This document shows positions 46,179 to 54,431 of a stretch of 64,000 nt of DNA, one piece after another. The notes beneath the pieces were generated by a model, which searched no databases, had not been told where the DNA came from, and saw only the letters and a list, made by a program, of their open reading frames with translations. The first letter of the stretch is position 1; every line of letters begins with the position of its first letter. Source of the DNA: Verrucomicrobiota bacterium (GTDB lineage Bacteria; Verrucomicrobiota; Verrucomicrobiia; Chthoniobacterales; SZAS-18); the NCBI GenBank assembly GCA_018240025.1, contig JAFEGM010000012.1:103612-167611 (forward strand), read 5' to 3'. The position numbers and the translations under genes are program-made.

Positions 46179-46757
46179 CTACGGGAACTTCACCGCGATC
46201 CCCGCCAGCAGGCCGAAGAAGAAGCCGACCACGACTTCGATCGGCTGGTGGCGGCCGAGGGCGACGCGGGACCAGCCGAGGGCGGGGACCAAGGGGACGA
46301 AGATGTAGCCGACGACGGATCCGATCAGGACCAGCGCGGTGGTGGCGAAGGTGGCGGTGGCGGTGTGGAGCGAGACCTTGACCCAGCGGGTGACGATCGC
46401 GCTGACGCACAGCAGCACGACCGTGACGATGGCCCCGCGCAGCAGGAAGGGGGCGAGGCCGGAGAAATAGAGGTAGGCGATGAGCCCGAGCAGGCCGCCG
46501 ACGCCGACGGTGAAGAGGATGGGGCGTTCGCTCGGGTTGGACGCGTCGAGATTGCCCCAGCGGCCGAGGCGCACCTGGCGGAGGGCGAGGAAGGCGATGG
46601 GCAGGATCGTGAAGATCGAGACGATGAGCACGATCCGGAAGGCTTCCTCCGGGGGCGAGAACTTGGCCGTGCCGGCGCCGGCCAGGACCGCGACCATGAC
46701 AAAGGGGTGCACGATGATGGAGATCCATCGCGCCAGAACGATCCAACCCGGAGCCAT
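46179..46757 (-). CDS. PAP2-family membrane phosphatase (compact)
   Basis: This 192-residue protein has about six membrane segments. The PAP2 signature is reduced: WVKVSLHTATATFATTAL stands for the PSGH box, and GWSRVALGRHQPIEVVVGFFFG matches the SRxxxxxHxxxD-type final motif (Glu instead of Asp). It may dephosphorylate lipid carriers. The ATG at 46757 is chosen; a frame continuing to 47045 runs over the next gene in another frame. The HTAT variation makes activity uncertain. Confidence 0.7.
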   Translation of the reverse strand: MAPGWIVLARWISIIVHPFVMVAVLAGAGTAKFSPPEEAFRIVLIVSIFTILPIAFLALRQVRLGRWGNLDASNPSERPILFTVGVGGLLGLIAYLYFSGLAPFLLRGAIVTVVLLCVSAIVTRWVKVSLHTATATFATTALVLIGSVVGYIFVPLVPALGWSRVALGRHQPIEVVVGFFFGLLAGIAVKFP

Positions 46758-46780
46758 CGTGCGTGCGTCGGTGCGGAGGA

Positions 46781-47209
46781 TCAGGCGAGCAGACGGCTCC
46801 AGGCGCCGGCGAGCTCGCGCAGGGCCGGGAGACGGGCGGGGAGCGAGGCGGCGTCGCCCAGCGCCACGGCCGCGCGGTCCGGGCCGAGCCAGCGCAAGAG
46901 GCCGGCGGGATCGGGCACGGCGGCGCGCGCCTCGGTCGCGACCTTCGTTTTCGCGCCGAGATGAAAGACGAGCTGCGGACCGTCCTTGGCCCGGAGGTTC
47001 AGGGTGGCGAACCAGCCCTGGCGGTAGAACGAGGGCGAGTTCCACTTGATGCCCTCGGTGATGGCCGGATCGGCCGACAGCACGGCACTGCGCAAGGCCT
47101 GCAGCGCGTCCTCGAGCGGGTGCTGCAGCTGGGCAAAGAAAGCGTCGACCGCAGCCGAGTCGTTTCCTTCCTCGGCGCGCGGGGCGGCGGATTTCAGCGG
47201 GGCGGGCAT
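46781..47209 (-). CDS. DUF1801 domain protein
   Basis: This 142-residue cytosolic protein has the DUF1801 (YdhG/YdeI-like) pattern: VDAFFAQLQHPLEDALQALRSAVLSADPAITEGIKWNSPSF followed by QLVFHLGAKTKV. The family adopts an alpha/beta fold and has no settled biochemical role. It stands 23 bp upstream of the PAP2 gene on the same strand, so co-transcription is likely. Confidence 0.85.
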   Translation of the reverse strand: MPAPLKSAAPRAEEGNDSAAVDAFFAQLQHPLEDALQALRSAVLSADPAITEGIKWNSPSFYRQGWFATLNLRAKDGPQLVFHLGAKTKVATEARAAVPDPAGLLRWLGPDRAAVALGDAASLPARLPALRELAGAWSRLLA

Positions 47210-47255
47210 GAGCCGCGGTCTATGGCACGAACTGGGCCGGCAGGCGAGGGGCGGC

Positions 47256-47819
47256 TTACTTGGCGGTCTCGAGCTTCGGGATGGCGTCGAAGGCCATCAG
47301 TTCCTTTTCGATGGCCGGGCCGTTGGCCTTGAGCCAGTCGCTCATCTCGTTGCCCACCTTGCCGTATTTGCGATGCGAGTAGGTGATGCCGACGCCACGT
47401 CCGTCGCGCAGGACGAAGCGGGTGAAGGCGGCCTCGATGTAATCGGGCCGCGGGAACAGCACCGCCACCAGATGTTCGGCCGGGCGGCCGGGCTGGGCGG
47501 GAATGGAGTTCGTGCGCACCACGATCGCCTTGGCTTCCTTGTAGGCGTTGAGGACCGCATTCGCCCCCTGGGCCAGACCCTCGCCGTCCTTCACCTTGGG
47601 GTAGAAATTGAAGGTCAGCATGTCGCGCCATTTCTGCAGATCCTCCTGCCCGACCGGCGTGAGTTCATGCAGATCGCCCTTCGAAAAGCGCAGGTAGAAA
47701 TCCTCCCCGCGGAACTTGGCCAGCGACTTGACCACCACCGGACTGAGCGCGGGCAGGCTGGCCAGGCCGAGCAGGAAAAGCAGAGCGAGAGCGAAGAGAG
47801 AACGCGGGCGCGAGAGCAT
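47256..47819 (-). CDS. Hypothetical exported protein
   Basis: This 187-residue protein starts MLSRPRSLFALALLFLLGLA, an export signal or anchor. The mature part has LAKFRGEDFYLRFSKGDLHELTPVGQEDLQKW, AIVVRTNSIP, LVAVLFPRPDYIEAAFTRFVL and ITYSHRKYGKVGNEMSDWL. No domain is recognised. The ATG at 47819 places the hydrophobic segment at the N-terminus. Neighbours give no functional clue. Confidence 0.6.
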   Translation of the reverse strand: MLSRPRSLFALALLFLLGLASLPALSPVVVKSLAKFRGEDFYLRFSKGDLHELTPVGQEDLQKWRDMLTFNFYPKVKDGEGLAQGANAVLNAYKEAKAIVVRTNSIPAQPGRPAEHLVAVLFPRPDYIEAAFTRFVLRDGRGVGITYSHRKYGKVGNEMSDWLKANGPAIEKELMAFDAIPKLETAK

Positions 47820-47880
47820 TCCCTCCCATGCGCGTGATCGGTCGGCGTGTCGAGGGGCGAGCGGGCCGGCCGTTTCAGGC

Positions 47881-48429
47881 TCAGGGCACCAGGGCCCAGA
47901 CCTCGACGTAGTTCGCCCCCGCCCGGCGCTGGCCAGTGAGCGAGGGCAATCCGCCCAGGCCGAACGCGTAGACCGCATTGCCCAACTCGCCCCGCTCGCG
48001 GAGCTCGCGCAGGACGTGCTCCGCGCGATGCAGCGAGCCCTGTTCGTCGCTCTCCTCCGGCGCGATGCGCGTGCCGTAGCCGAGCACGAAGAAGATGACC
48101 CGCGGATTGTCCGTGAGCTTGCGGAAACGCGTCGAGCCCAGCGCGGTCAGGACCTCCTTCATGTCGAGCCGGGCCGGTTCGCTGGCGTGCTGTTCGAACG
48201 GGATGTTGAGAATGCAGGCCAGCCCGCGCGCCTCCGCCACGCAGTCGAGCAGACGCTCGACCAGCGTCTCCGTCACGCCCGGCCCCGCCGCCGCGCGGCG
48301 CAATTTGGGGAACCCGACCCGCTCCGTGCGGTCGGTGGGATCTGGCTTCGCGGCGTCCTGCGCCCGCAGCGTGCCCGAAGCGAGAGCGCACGCCGCCAGA
48401 GCCAGGGCGAAGCAGCCGACGCGGAGCAT
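47881..48429 (-). CDS. Hypothetical exported protein with OmpA-like C-terminal half
   Basis: This 182-residue protein has a signal peptide (VGCFALALAACALASGTLRAQ). Its second half (VIFFVLGYGTRIAPEESDEQ, SLHRAEHVLRELRERGE, FGLGGLPS, NYVEVWALV) resembles a weak OmpA/MotB-type peptidoglycan-binding domain: strand, RAExVLxxLxxxG helix, strand, VEV end. The domain call is low-certainty because the usual Asp/Arg pair is not obvious. It is probably periplasmic. Confidence 0.55.
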   Translation of the reverse strand: MLRVGCFALALAACALASGTLRAQDAAKPDPTDRTERVGFPKLRRAAAGPGVTETLVERLLDCVAEARGLACILNIPFEQHASEPARLDMKEVLTALGSTRFRKLTDNPRVIFFVLGYGTRIAPEESDEQGSLHRAEHVLRELRERGELGNAVYAFGLGGLPSLTGQRRAGANYVEVWALVP

Positions 48430-48466
48430 GCCAGCGTGCTAGCAAGGCCGCGGGAGATTGTCACGC

Positions 48467-48533
48467 CGCGGGCGGAGGAGGGGAGGAGCGGAGGAGGGGA
48501 GGAGCGGAGGAGGGGAGGAGCGGAGGAGGGGAG
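48467..48533. repeat. 16-bp purine tandem array
   Basis: About four copies of a 16-bp unit GGGAGGAGCGGAGGAG run from 48467 to 48533. A second purine-rich array of GGGAGAC/AGGAGAC heptads follows at 48575-48645. Both are strongly strand-asymmetric. Confidence 0.8.
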
Positions 48534-48534
48534 C

Positions 48535-48974
48535 GTAGTCCGCACTCTCCGAGTGCGGCCGTGTGGCGTAGGAGGAGACGGGAGACAGGAGACGGGAGAC
48601 AGGAGACGGGAGACGGGAGACAGGAGACGGGAGACGGGAGACGAAAACCGGAAGCCGAAGGCCGTGGACTGCGCGCGGCTTGCCGCCGCTTTCGTCCAGG
48701 CAGCTTGCTGCCGCCGCGCAGGAATTGGGGTGAACGAGGCAGGAGCGAGAAACGGTGGGATCCGGCCGGCGGAGGATGCGGGCAAGCTAGCCCTCTGCGT
48801 CCCTGCGGGACCGATTCTGCACTTTGCTCGGCGGTCGGCGGCAGCAAGCTGCCTCGATGAAAGCGGCGGCAAGCCGCGCGCAGTCCACGGCCTTCGGCTT
48901 CCGGAGCAGATCGCGGTCTCCGGTCTCCTGTCTTCTCCTTAGCCACACGGCCGCACTCGGAGAGTGCGGACTAC
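48535..48974. repeat. 440-bp inverted repeat with palindromic ends
   Basis: Left and right halves are reverse complements in several blocks. The 19-nt palindrome CCGCACTCTCCGAGTGCGG plus GTGTGGC lies at 48535-48567, mirrored at 48943-48974. GGAGAC-type heptads are mirrored by GTCTCC. An almost exact 69-bp arm pair lies at 48648-48716 and 48835-48903. The 118-bp centre has no gene. The right end is duplicated in tandem (58-bp period) up to 49032. No transposase is present. Confidence 0.75.
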
Positions 48975-49032
48975 TGCCCTGTCTCCTGTCTTCTCCTTAG
49001 CCACACAGCCGCACTCGGAGAGTGCGGACTAC
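48950..49032 (-). repeat. Two tandem copies of the palindrome unit
   Basis: The CCGCACTC/GAGTGCGG palindrome with its ACTAC flank occurs at 48950-48974 and again at 49008-49032, each preceded by TCTTCTCCTTAGCCACAC. Other copies in this window lie at 48535-48559 and 50486-50510. Confidence 0.85.
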
Positions 49033-49110
49033 GCTCCGTCTCCGGTCTCCGCGTCCCCCTATCGCCTATCGCCTATTTGCCTATCGCCTATGCCGAGCCT
49101 CAGCGAGGCT

Positions 49111-49992
49111 CTACCCGATGGCCTGATCGGCCCGCGTCCGCCTGAGCAGGGTCTGCGAGAGCAGGAAGAGGATGGCGAAGATGACCATCGAGAGCGCGGC
49201 GGCCCAGCCGAAGCGATACATGGTGAAGGCGGCCTTGTAGACGTAGCTGACGAGAATGTGGGTCTGGTCGGCCGGCTCGCCGCCGTTGGTGACCAGCCAC
49301 ATCACGTTCACGTTGTTGAAGGTCCAGACGATGCCGAGCGTGATGGCGGGGGCCATGACGGGGCGGAGCATGGGCAGGGTGACGTGCCAGAACTGCTGCC
49401 AGGCGCTGGCGCCGTCGATCTCGGCGGCTTCGTAGAGATCGTCGGGAATGGACTGCAGGCCGCCCAGCGCCACCACCATCATGAAGGGGAAGCCGAGCCA
49501 GATGTTGGTCAGCACGGCGGCGGTGAAGGCCTGGCCGGGATTGGTCAGCCACTCGACGGCGGGCAGGTGCAGGAACTTGGTCAGGAACAGGTTCACTGCG
49601 CCGTATTCGTAATTGAACATGCCGCGCCAGGTCAGCGCGGTGATGTACTGCGGCAGGGCCCAGGGCAGGATGAGCAGGACGCGCCAGACCGAGCGGCCCT
49701 TGAGGAACTTCTGGTGCAGCAGGACGGCCAGGAAGACGCCCAGGATCACGTGGAAGGCCACGTTCAGGAAGGTCCAGAGGAGGGTTTTGGCCAAAATGCT
49801 CCAGAAGAGCGGCTCGCGTACCACCGCGACGTATTGCTGCGGACCGATGATCGACCAGTCGCGGATGTGGTAGAGATTCGCGTTCGAGAACGAGAGAACG
49901 ACGTTGTAGAGGAACGGGAAGAGCACCACCGCGAGCACCAGCAGGAGGGCCGGGCCGAGCATGAGGGCGAGGAAGAGGCGATGCTGTTTCAT
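49111..49992 (-). CDS. Sugar-type ABC transporter permease (MalF-like), orphan
   Basis: The 293-residue inner-membrane protein has six helices and the EAA loop EAAEIDGASAWQQFWHVTLPML, with YITALTWRGMFNYEYGAVN and the family-typical LGFPFMMVVALGGLQSIP. It belongs to the carbohydrate-uptake (CUT1) permeases. No MalG-like partner, binding protein or ATPase is found on either side: 48430-49110 is repeats and the upstream gene is divergent. The ATG at 49992 is preferred to a TTG three codons earlier. Confidence 0.88.
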   Translation of the reverse strand: MKQHRLFLALMLGPALLLVLAVVLFPFLYNVVLSFSNANLYHIRDWSIIGPQQYVAVVREPLFWSILAKTLLWTFLNVAFHVILGVFLAVLLHQKFLKGRSVWRVLLILPWALPQYITALTWRGMFNYEYGAVNLFLTKFLHLPAVEWLTNPGQAFTAAVLTNIWLGFPFMMVVALGGLQSIPDDLYEAAEIDGASAWQQFWHVTLPMLRPVMAPAITLGIVWTFNNVNVMWLVTNGGEPADQTHILVSYVYKAAFTMYRFGWAAALSMVIFAILFLLSQTLLRRTRADQAIG

Positions 49993-50087
49993 CGGCGACA
50001 ACGAGCGCTGTGCTTACGCCGGTTCCGAGCCGCTCGAAAGCGAAAAGGCGGCTTGCCTCGGCGGGGGAACGGTCGTGAGGTTCGGGG

Positions 50088-50489
50088 ATGCATTCGCTCT
50101 TCGACCACATCGACCTGCGCGTGACCGACATCGCCAGGGCCCGCGAGTTCTACGACGGATGGCTGCCGGCGCTGGGCCTGACGGCGGGCGGCGGGGGCGA
50201 CGACTGGAAGACGTATCGGCGGCAGGGCGATCCGCAGAAGATGCCCTTCATCTGGATCGTGGAGGAGAAGAACCACCGCCCGAACCGCAACCAGGTCGCG
50301 CTCTACCAGCCGAGCAAGGAGGACGTGGTCAAGATCGCCGAACTCGCCCGCCGCGCAGGGGCGAAGAACTACGAGCCGGGCGAATTTGTGACCGACTACG
50401 GCAAGGGCTACTTCGCCGCCTATTTCGAGGACGCCGACGGCAACCGCTGGGAAATCTGCTGCCGCCACGGCGAAGAGGACAGAGCGTAG
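50088..50489 (+). CDS. VOC-family (glyoxalase/bleomycin-resistance-like) protein
   Basis: The 133-residue protein opens LFDHIDLRVTDIARAREFYDGWLPALGL, the standard first VOC half with a potential metal-ligand His. It closes GYFAAYFEDADGNRWEICCRHG with the metal-ligand Glu. One VOC module of about 125 residues forms half of a dimer site. The reaction is unknown. The last 4 bp overlap a palindrome copy (50486-50510), so the repeat contributes to the stop region. Confidence 0.85.
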   Translation: MHSLFDHIDLRVTDIARAREFYDGWLPALGLTAGGGGDDWKTYRRQGDPQKMPFIWIVEEKNHRPNRNQVALYQPSKEDVVKIAELARRAGAKNYEPGEFVTDYGKGYFAAYFEDADGNRWEICCRHGEEDRA

Positions 50490-50510
50490 TCCGCACTCTC
50501 CGAGTGCGGC
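50486..50510 (+). repeat. Fourth copy of the 19-nt palindrome
   Basis: It is identical in core and GTAGT flank to the copies near 48.5 and 49.0 kb, here directly at the end of the VOC gene. The 8-bp stem with 3-nt loop could act as a transcript end. Confidence 0.8.
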
Positions 50511-50592
50511 TGGACGGCAGCGGGCGGAGGCGCCTGCTCCGGTGCAATTCCAGCTGCGCCCGAGGTGTGAAAAAAATCCCGCGTCAGCCGCT

Positions 50593-53298
50593 CTATGCGC
50601 TGACCAGCGAGCGGGCGTAGCTGAGGCGGTCGATCTCGGCCACGTTCTTGTCGCGCCGGATGGCCTTGATGCGCGGGAACCGCATGGCCAGGCCGCTGGC
50701 GTGGCGATTGCTCGGCTGGATGGAGTCGAAGGCGATCTCGAGCACGATCTGCGGATCGACCACGTGGTAGCGCCCTTTCGTCTCGAGCGTGGTGCGGAGG
50801 AAATGCTGCGTCAGCTCCGCGATCTCGGCATCGGTCAGACCGGAGTAGGCCTTGCCGATGGTGAGCAGCGCGCCGGTGGCGTCGTCGCGCACGGCGAAGG
50901 TGTAGTCGGAGATGACCTGGTGCCGCTTGCCGTGGCCCCATTCGGCCCCGACCACCACGACGTCGAGCGTGGCCAACTCGCGCTTGAGCTTCAGCCAGGC
51001 GAGTCCGCGCCGTCCGGGGAGGTAGGCGCTGGCGGGATCCTTCACGATCAGCCCCTCGTTCCGCCGCAGGCGCGCGGCCGTGAACTCGGCGTCGAGGTCG
51101 GCCGCGCTGCGGACGCGCCGGGCCTCGGCGGCGCGGAAGCCGGGAGGCAGCGCGAGCCGATCGAGCTCGGCGCGACGCTCGCTCAGCGGCTGCTGCAGCA
51201 GCGCGCGACCGCCGACCGCCAGCAAATCGAAGGCGACGAAGCGCACCGGGATGTCCTCGGCCATGAACAGATCCGGCTCGTTGCGGCCGAGGCGTTTCTG
51301 CAGATCGAAAAAGGTCAGCGCACGGCCTTCCTGCTCGGCGATGATCTCGCCGTCGAGCACCGCCTCGAGTCCCGCGCGCACCGCGGCCTGGGCGAGTTCG
51401 GGGAATTGCGCAGTGATGCGCCGCAGGTCGCGCGAATAGATTTCGGCCCGTCCGCCGCCGGCGTGAAGCTGGGCGCGGATGCCGTCGAATTTGTCCTCCA
51501 CCCACAGCTCGTCGGCCTCGGGATGCCGCGCGCGGATCGCCTCGGCGGTGGGCTCGGGGCTGGCCAGCATGACCTTGACCGGCTGGAAGAGCTGCAGCTC
51601 GGCTTGCTCCAGCTGGCCCGCCCGGGCCAGCGCGGCGGCGGCGCCGATGTCGCCCAGCAGCATGTTGGCCTCGCGGAAGGCCTCGGGGTCGGCTCCGCAG
51701 CCCTTGGCCACGGCTTCCTCGACCAGGCCTTCCTTGAGCCCGATGCGTGCGTCACCGGAGAGGATCTTCACGAACGCCGCCGCCTCGTCGCCCGTCAGCC
51801 GCTCGAACACCTGGCGCAGCACATCGCTCTTGCCGATCGGCCCGCGCGCGCGCTGCAGCGCATCGAACTCCGCCGCTGCCTCGCGCAGGGTGAACGGTCC
51901 GCGGCCGGTCTGTCCGCGCAGCGCCTCGCGAGTCAGGCCGGACTGATCCGCCTGCCCGTGTCCCAGCGCGCGCAGCTCCGTCTCGCTCAGTCCCGAGGCG
52001 CCGAGCAGCGCGCGCTTCACGACCGCCCAGCCGGCCTGCACCACGCGTTCCTCGCGGCGGGGGAAGATGCGGCCGGAGAGGTAGCGCGCGGCGATCTCGA
52101 GCGCTTCCACGTCGAGTCCGGCGAGATACTCGGCAATGAGCTGGATCTTGGCATTGCGCGCCGGCGTGGCCGCGACCGCGTAGAGCAGCGCGGCGAAACG
52201 GCGGAAATCGTCCGGCGCGCTTTCGGCCGGCACCGGCTCGCTTTCGGAGGCCGGCGGCGCGCGGCGCGGGGTCGGCGCGCGGCGGGTGAGCGCGAGCATC
52301 TCGAGCTGATTCTCCTCGCCCAGCGCCCAGGCCTCGATCCCGCGCTCGCGCAGGTCGGCGGCGAATTCGCGGGTCGAGCCGTGGATGGTCAGCACGCGGC
52401 GCGGCTGCACCAGCTCGACGTACCGCAGGAGGTCGTCGTAGTCGGCGTGATCGGAGAGCGGGAAGGCCGCATCGCACCCGTAGCGGAAGGCCGCGCCCGG
52501 CGTGACCGCCCAGCCGGTGAGCACGGCGGTGCGCCGCTGCTTGAAACGCGTGACCGCGCGGGAGTTCGAGGCGCTCGGCGGGAAGATGAGCACATGCCCG
52601 GCGGCCTGCTCGGGATCGTACGTGGGCGTCTCGGGGAAGTCCGGCCGGATCTGCCGATAGATCTCCGCCATCTTGTGCACCGTCCCGTGCAGCATCGGCT
52701 TCAGCCCGGCCTCGACCAGCGCGCAGAGGATCTCCTGGCTCTTGCCGAGCGAGTAGCCGAAGAGGATCGGCACTGCGCCGTCGGCCAGCGCGTCGCGGCA
52801 GAATTCGACCATCTGCCCGACCACCACGGCGGTCGGCGGAAAGCGGAACTGCGGCTTCCCGAAGGTGGTCTCCATGATGAGCGTGTCGGCCTGCCGCCAC
52901 TCGATCGGCTCGGCCGAGAGCCCGGGCCGGAGCTTGAAATCGCCGGTGTAGAGCAGGCTGGCGCCGGTCGCATCCTCGACCGCGTGCAACTGCGCCGAGC
53001 CGGCCACGTGCCCGGCCGGGAGCAGCGTGAGGGTGTGGCCGCGGAAGGCGAACGGCTGACCGAACGGCACTTGATGCTCGCGCCGCCGCCCGGGCAGCCG
53101 CGCGCGCATCAGCGCAGCCGTGCCTGGCGTGAAGATGACCTCCTCGTGCCGGCCGATGTGGTCGGAATGCGCGTGCGAAACGAAGGCGGCCGCGCGCGGC
53201 TCGTGCGGATCGAGCCAAAGGTCGCAGGACGGCAGGTGGATGCCGGGGCGGACGTCGAGAAAGGGCGCGGAATTCGACAAAGCGGGCAGGGAGCGCAT
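50593..53298 (-). CDS. Fused MBL-fold DNA exonuclease and ATP-dependent DNA ligase
   Basis: This 901-residue protein joins two DNA-repair enzymes. Residues 1-330 form a metallo-beta-lactamase/beta-CASP-like nuclease: SHAHSDHIG, GHVAGSA, YTGDFK, FGYSLGKSQEI, SDHADYDDL and HGS. The remainder is an ATP-dependent ligase. Its N-terminal DNA-binding region is followed by ELWVEDKFDGIR with the AMP-accepting Lys603, then VLDGEIIAEQEG, FVAFDLLAVGG, NEGLIVKD and WLKLKRELATLDVVVVG. In many bacteria the ligase-associated exonuclease and this ligase are separate neighbouring genes with an Lhr helicase and a phosphoesterase. Here they are fused and no such partners are visible. The ATG at 53298 starts just before the nuclease domain. 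Confidence 0.9.
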   Translation of the reverse strand: MRSLPALSNSAPFLDVRPGIHLPSCDLWLDPHEPRAAAFVSHAHSDHIGRHEEVIFTPGTAALMRARLPGRRREHQVPFGQPFAFRGHTLTLLPAGHVAGSAQLHAVEDATGASLLYTGDFKLRPGLSAEPIEWRQADTLIMETTFGKPQFRFPPTAVVVGQMVEFCRDALADGAVPILFGYSLGKSQEILCALVEAGLKPMLHGTVHKMAEIYRQIRPDFPETPTYDPEQAAGHVLIFPPSASNSRAVTRFKQRRTAVLTGWAVTPGAAFRYGCDAAFPLSDHADYDDLLRYVELVQPRRVLTIHGSTREFAADLRERGIEAWALGEENQLEMLALTRRAPTPRRAPPASESEPVPAESAPDDFRRFAALLYAVAATPARNAKIQLIAEYLAGLDVEALEIAARYLSGRIFPRREERVVQAGWAVVKRALLGASGLSETELRALGHGQADQSGLTREALRGQTGRGPFTLREAAAEFDALQRARGPIGKSDVLRQVFERLTGDEAAAFVKILSGDARIGLKEGLVEEAVAKGCGADPEAFREANMLLGDIGAAAALARAGQLEQAELQLFQPVKVMLASPEPTAEAIRARHPEADELWVEDKFDGIRAQLHAGGGRAEIYSRDLRRITAQFPELAQAAVRAGLEAVLDGEIIAEQEGRALTFFDLQKRLGRNEPDLFMAEDIPVRFVAFDLLAVGGRALLQQPLSERRAELDRLALPPGFRAAEARRVRSAADLDAEFTAARLRRNEGLIVKDPASAYLPGRRGLAWLKLKRELATLDVVVVGAEWGHGKRHQVISDYTFAVRDDATGALLTIGKAYSGLTDAEIAELTQHFLRTTLETKGRYHVVDPQIVLEIAFDSIQPSNRHASGLAMRFPRIKAIRRDKNVAEIDRLSYARSLVSA

Positions 53299-53406
53299 TG
53301 TGTCGAAATGAACACGCGCGGCAATGACGGATCGTGGCACGTGACGCGGACGATTTCCCCCGCTCCGGGCTTGGCATTTTGCAAGCAGCGGACATGCTTC
53401 CCGCCC

Positions 53407-53886
53407 ATGCTCCCCCTGGTCCGAGGAATCTGGCTTTTGTGTCTCGCTCTCCTGCCGCTGGCGCTCTCGGCCGCCGAGCCGCGGCTGACCAAGACGAAGC
53501 AGTATTTTCTCGATGCGACCAAGGAATCGCCACTGGAGCCGGGCCAGGACCGTTATATCGAGTTCGAGCGCAAGCGCGCGCTCTACGGGGCCATCACGCC
53601 GAGCGATCAGCGCGAGCGCTACGGCAACTACTTCGCCTTTTTCTGGGAAGCGCCCGAGCGCTCCGATGTCGTCGTCCGCCTCGAGTACAAGCAGCAGAAT
53701 CTCGGGCCGGTGGTGCAGTCCAAGGTGCTGACGGTGCGGGACGCGACCGGCGGCCAGACCAGCCGTTTCCAGGTCACGGGCGATGATTATCTGCAATATG
53801 GCCGCGTCATCGCTTGGCGGGTCAGCCTGCTGCGCGGCGGCAAGGTGGTCGATCAGCGCCGCAGCTATCTGTGGCGGGACAAGTGA
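53407..53886 (+). CDS. Small exported protein upstream of the GmhB-like gene
   Basis: This 159-residue protein has a signal peptide (LVRGIWLLCLALLPLALSAAE). The mature part is beta-rich (DRYIEFERKRALYGAITPSD, VVVRLEYKQQNLGPVVQSKVLTV, YGRVIAWRVSLLRGGKVVDQRRSYLWRDK) and resembles a small Ig-like domain; no family is named. Its stop overlaps the next start (GTGA, 53883-53886), so the two are translationally coupled. A weak TTGGCA-N16-CATGCT pair upstream would start transcription next to the ATG. Confidence 0.65.
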   Translation: MLPLVRGIWLLCLALLPLALSAAEPRLTKTKQYFLDATKESPLEPGQDRYIEFERKRALYGAITPSDQRERYGNYFAFFWEAPERSDVVVRLEYKQQNLGPVVQSKVLTVRDATGGQTSRFQVTGDDYLQYGRVIAWRVSLLRGGKVVDQRRSYLWRDK

Positions 53887-54431
53887 GCGACGGCCGGCCG
53901 GCGGTCTTTCTCGATCGCGACGGCACCATCATCGAGGACGCCAACTATCTGGCCGATCCCGTCGGCGTGCGGCTCATCCCCGGCGCACTCGACGCGCTGC
54001 GGCAGCTGGCCGGGGCCGGATTCGCGCTCATCGTGGTGACCAACCAGAGCGGGATCGGACGCGGCTATTTCGCGGAATCCGACTACCACCGCGTGGCCGC
54101 CCGGATGACCGAATTGCTCGATCCCGGCCTGATCCTGGCGACCTACTTTTGTCCGGATCATCCCGGCCAGCCCTCGACCCGCCGCAAGCCCGCGCCCGGC
54201 ATGCTGCTGGAAGCGGCGGCGGAGCACGGGCTCGAGCTGGCGCGTTCGTTCATGATCGGCGATCGACGGGGCGACATCGAGGCCGGCCGCGCCGCTGGCT
54301 GCGCGGCCAGCATCCTCGTGCGCACCGGGATCGGCGAGAGCGAGGCCGCCGGCGCCGGCGCGGATTTCGTGGCCGCCGACCTGACCGAGGCCGCCGCGTG
54401 GTGTCTGGCGCGGCGGGGTCGTGGGCGGTGA
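53883..54431 (+). CDS. HAD phosphatase, GmhB/histidinol-phosphatase-like
   Basis: The 182-residue product from a GTG has FLDRDGTIIEDANYL (motif I), VTNQSGIGRGYF (motif II), RKPAPGMLLEAA (motif III) and FMIGDRRGDIEAGRAAG (motif IV). These are the hallmarks of D-glycero-D-manno-heptose 1,7-bisphosphate phosphatase and relatives. The Cys-x-His...Cys-x-Cys zinc loop typical of GmhB is reduced to CPDHPGQPSTRRKP, which lacks the last two cysteines, so substrate identity is uncertain. It is coupled to the upstream exported-protein gene. Confidence 0.8.
   Translation: MSDGRPAVFLDRDGTIIEDANYLADPVGVRLIPGALDALRQLAGAGFALIVVTNQSGIGRGYFAESDYHRVAARMTELLDPGLILATYFCPDHPGQPSTRRKPAPGMLLEAAAEHGLELARSFMIGDRRGDIEAGRAAGCAASILVRTGIGESEAAGAGADFVAADLTEAAAWCLARRGRGR

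Noticed and set aside
48575..49032. CRISPR-like spaced repeats
   Set aside because: Units are purine heptads and palindromes with no constant-length unique spacers, and no cas gene is present.
50542..53406. Long plus-strand frame running into the small exported gene at 53407
   Set aside because: Only its last 159 codons look real (signal peptide, coupling to the next gene). The rest is antisense to the exonuclease-ligase gene.
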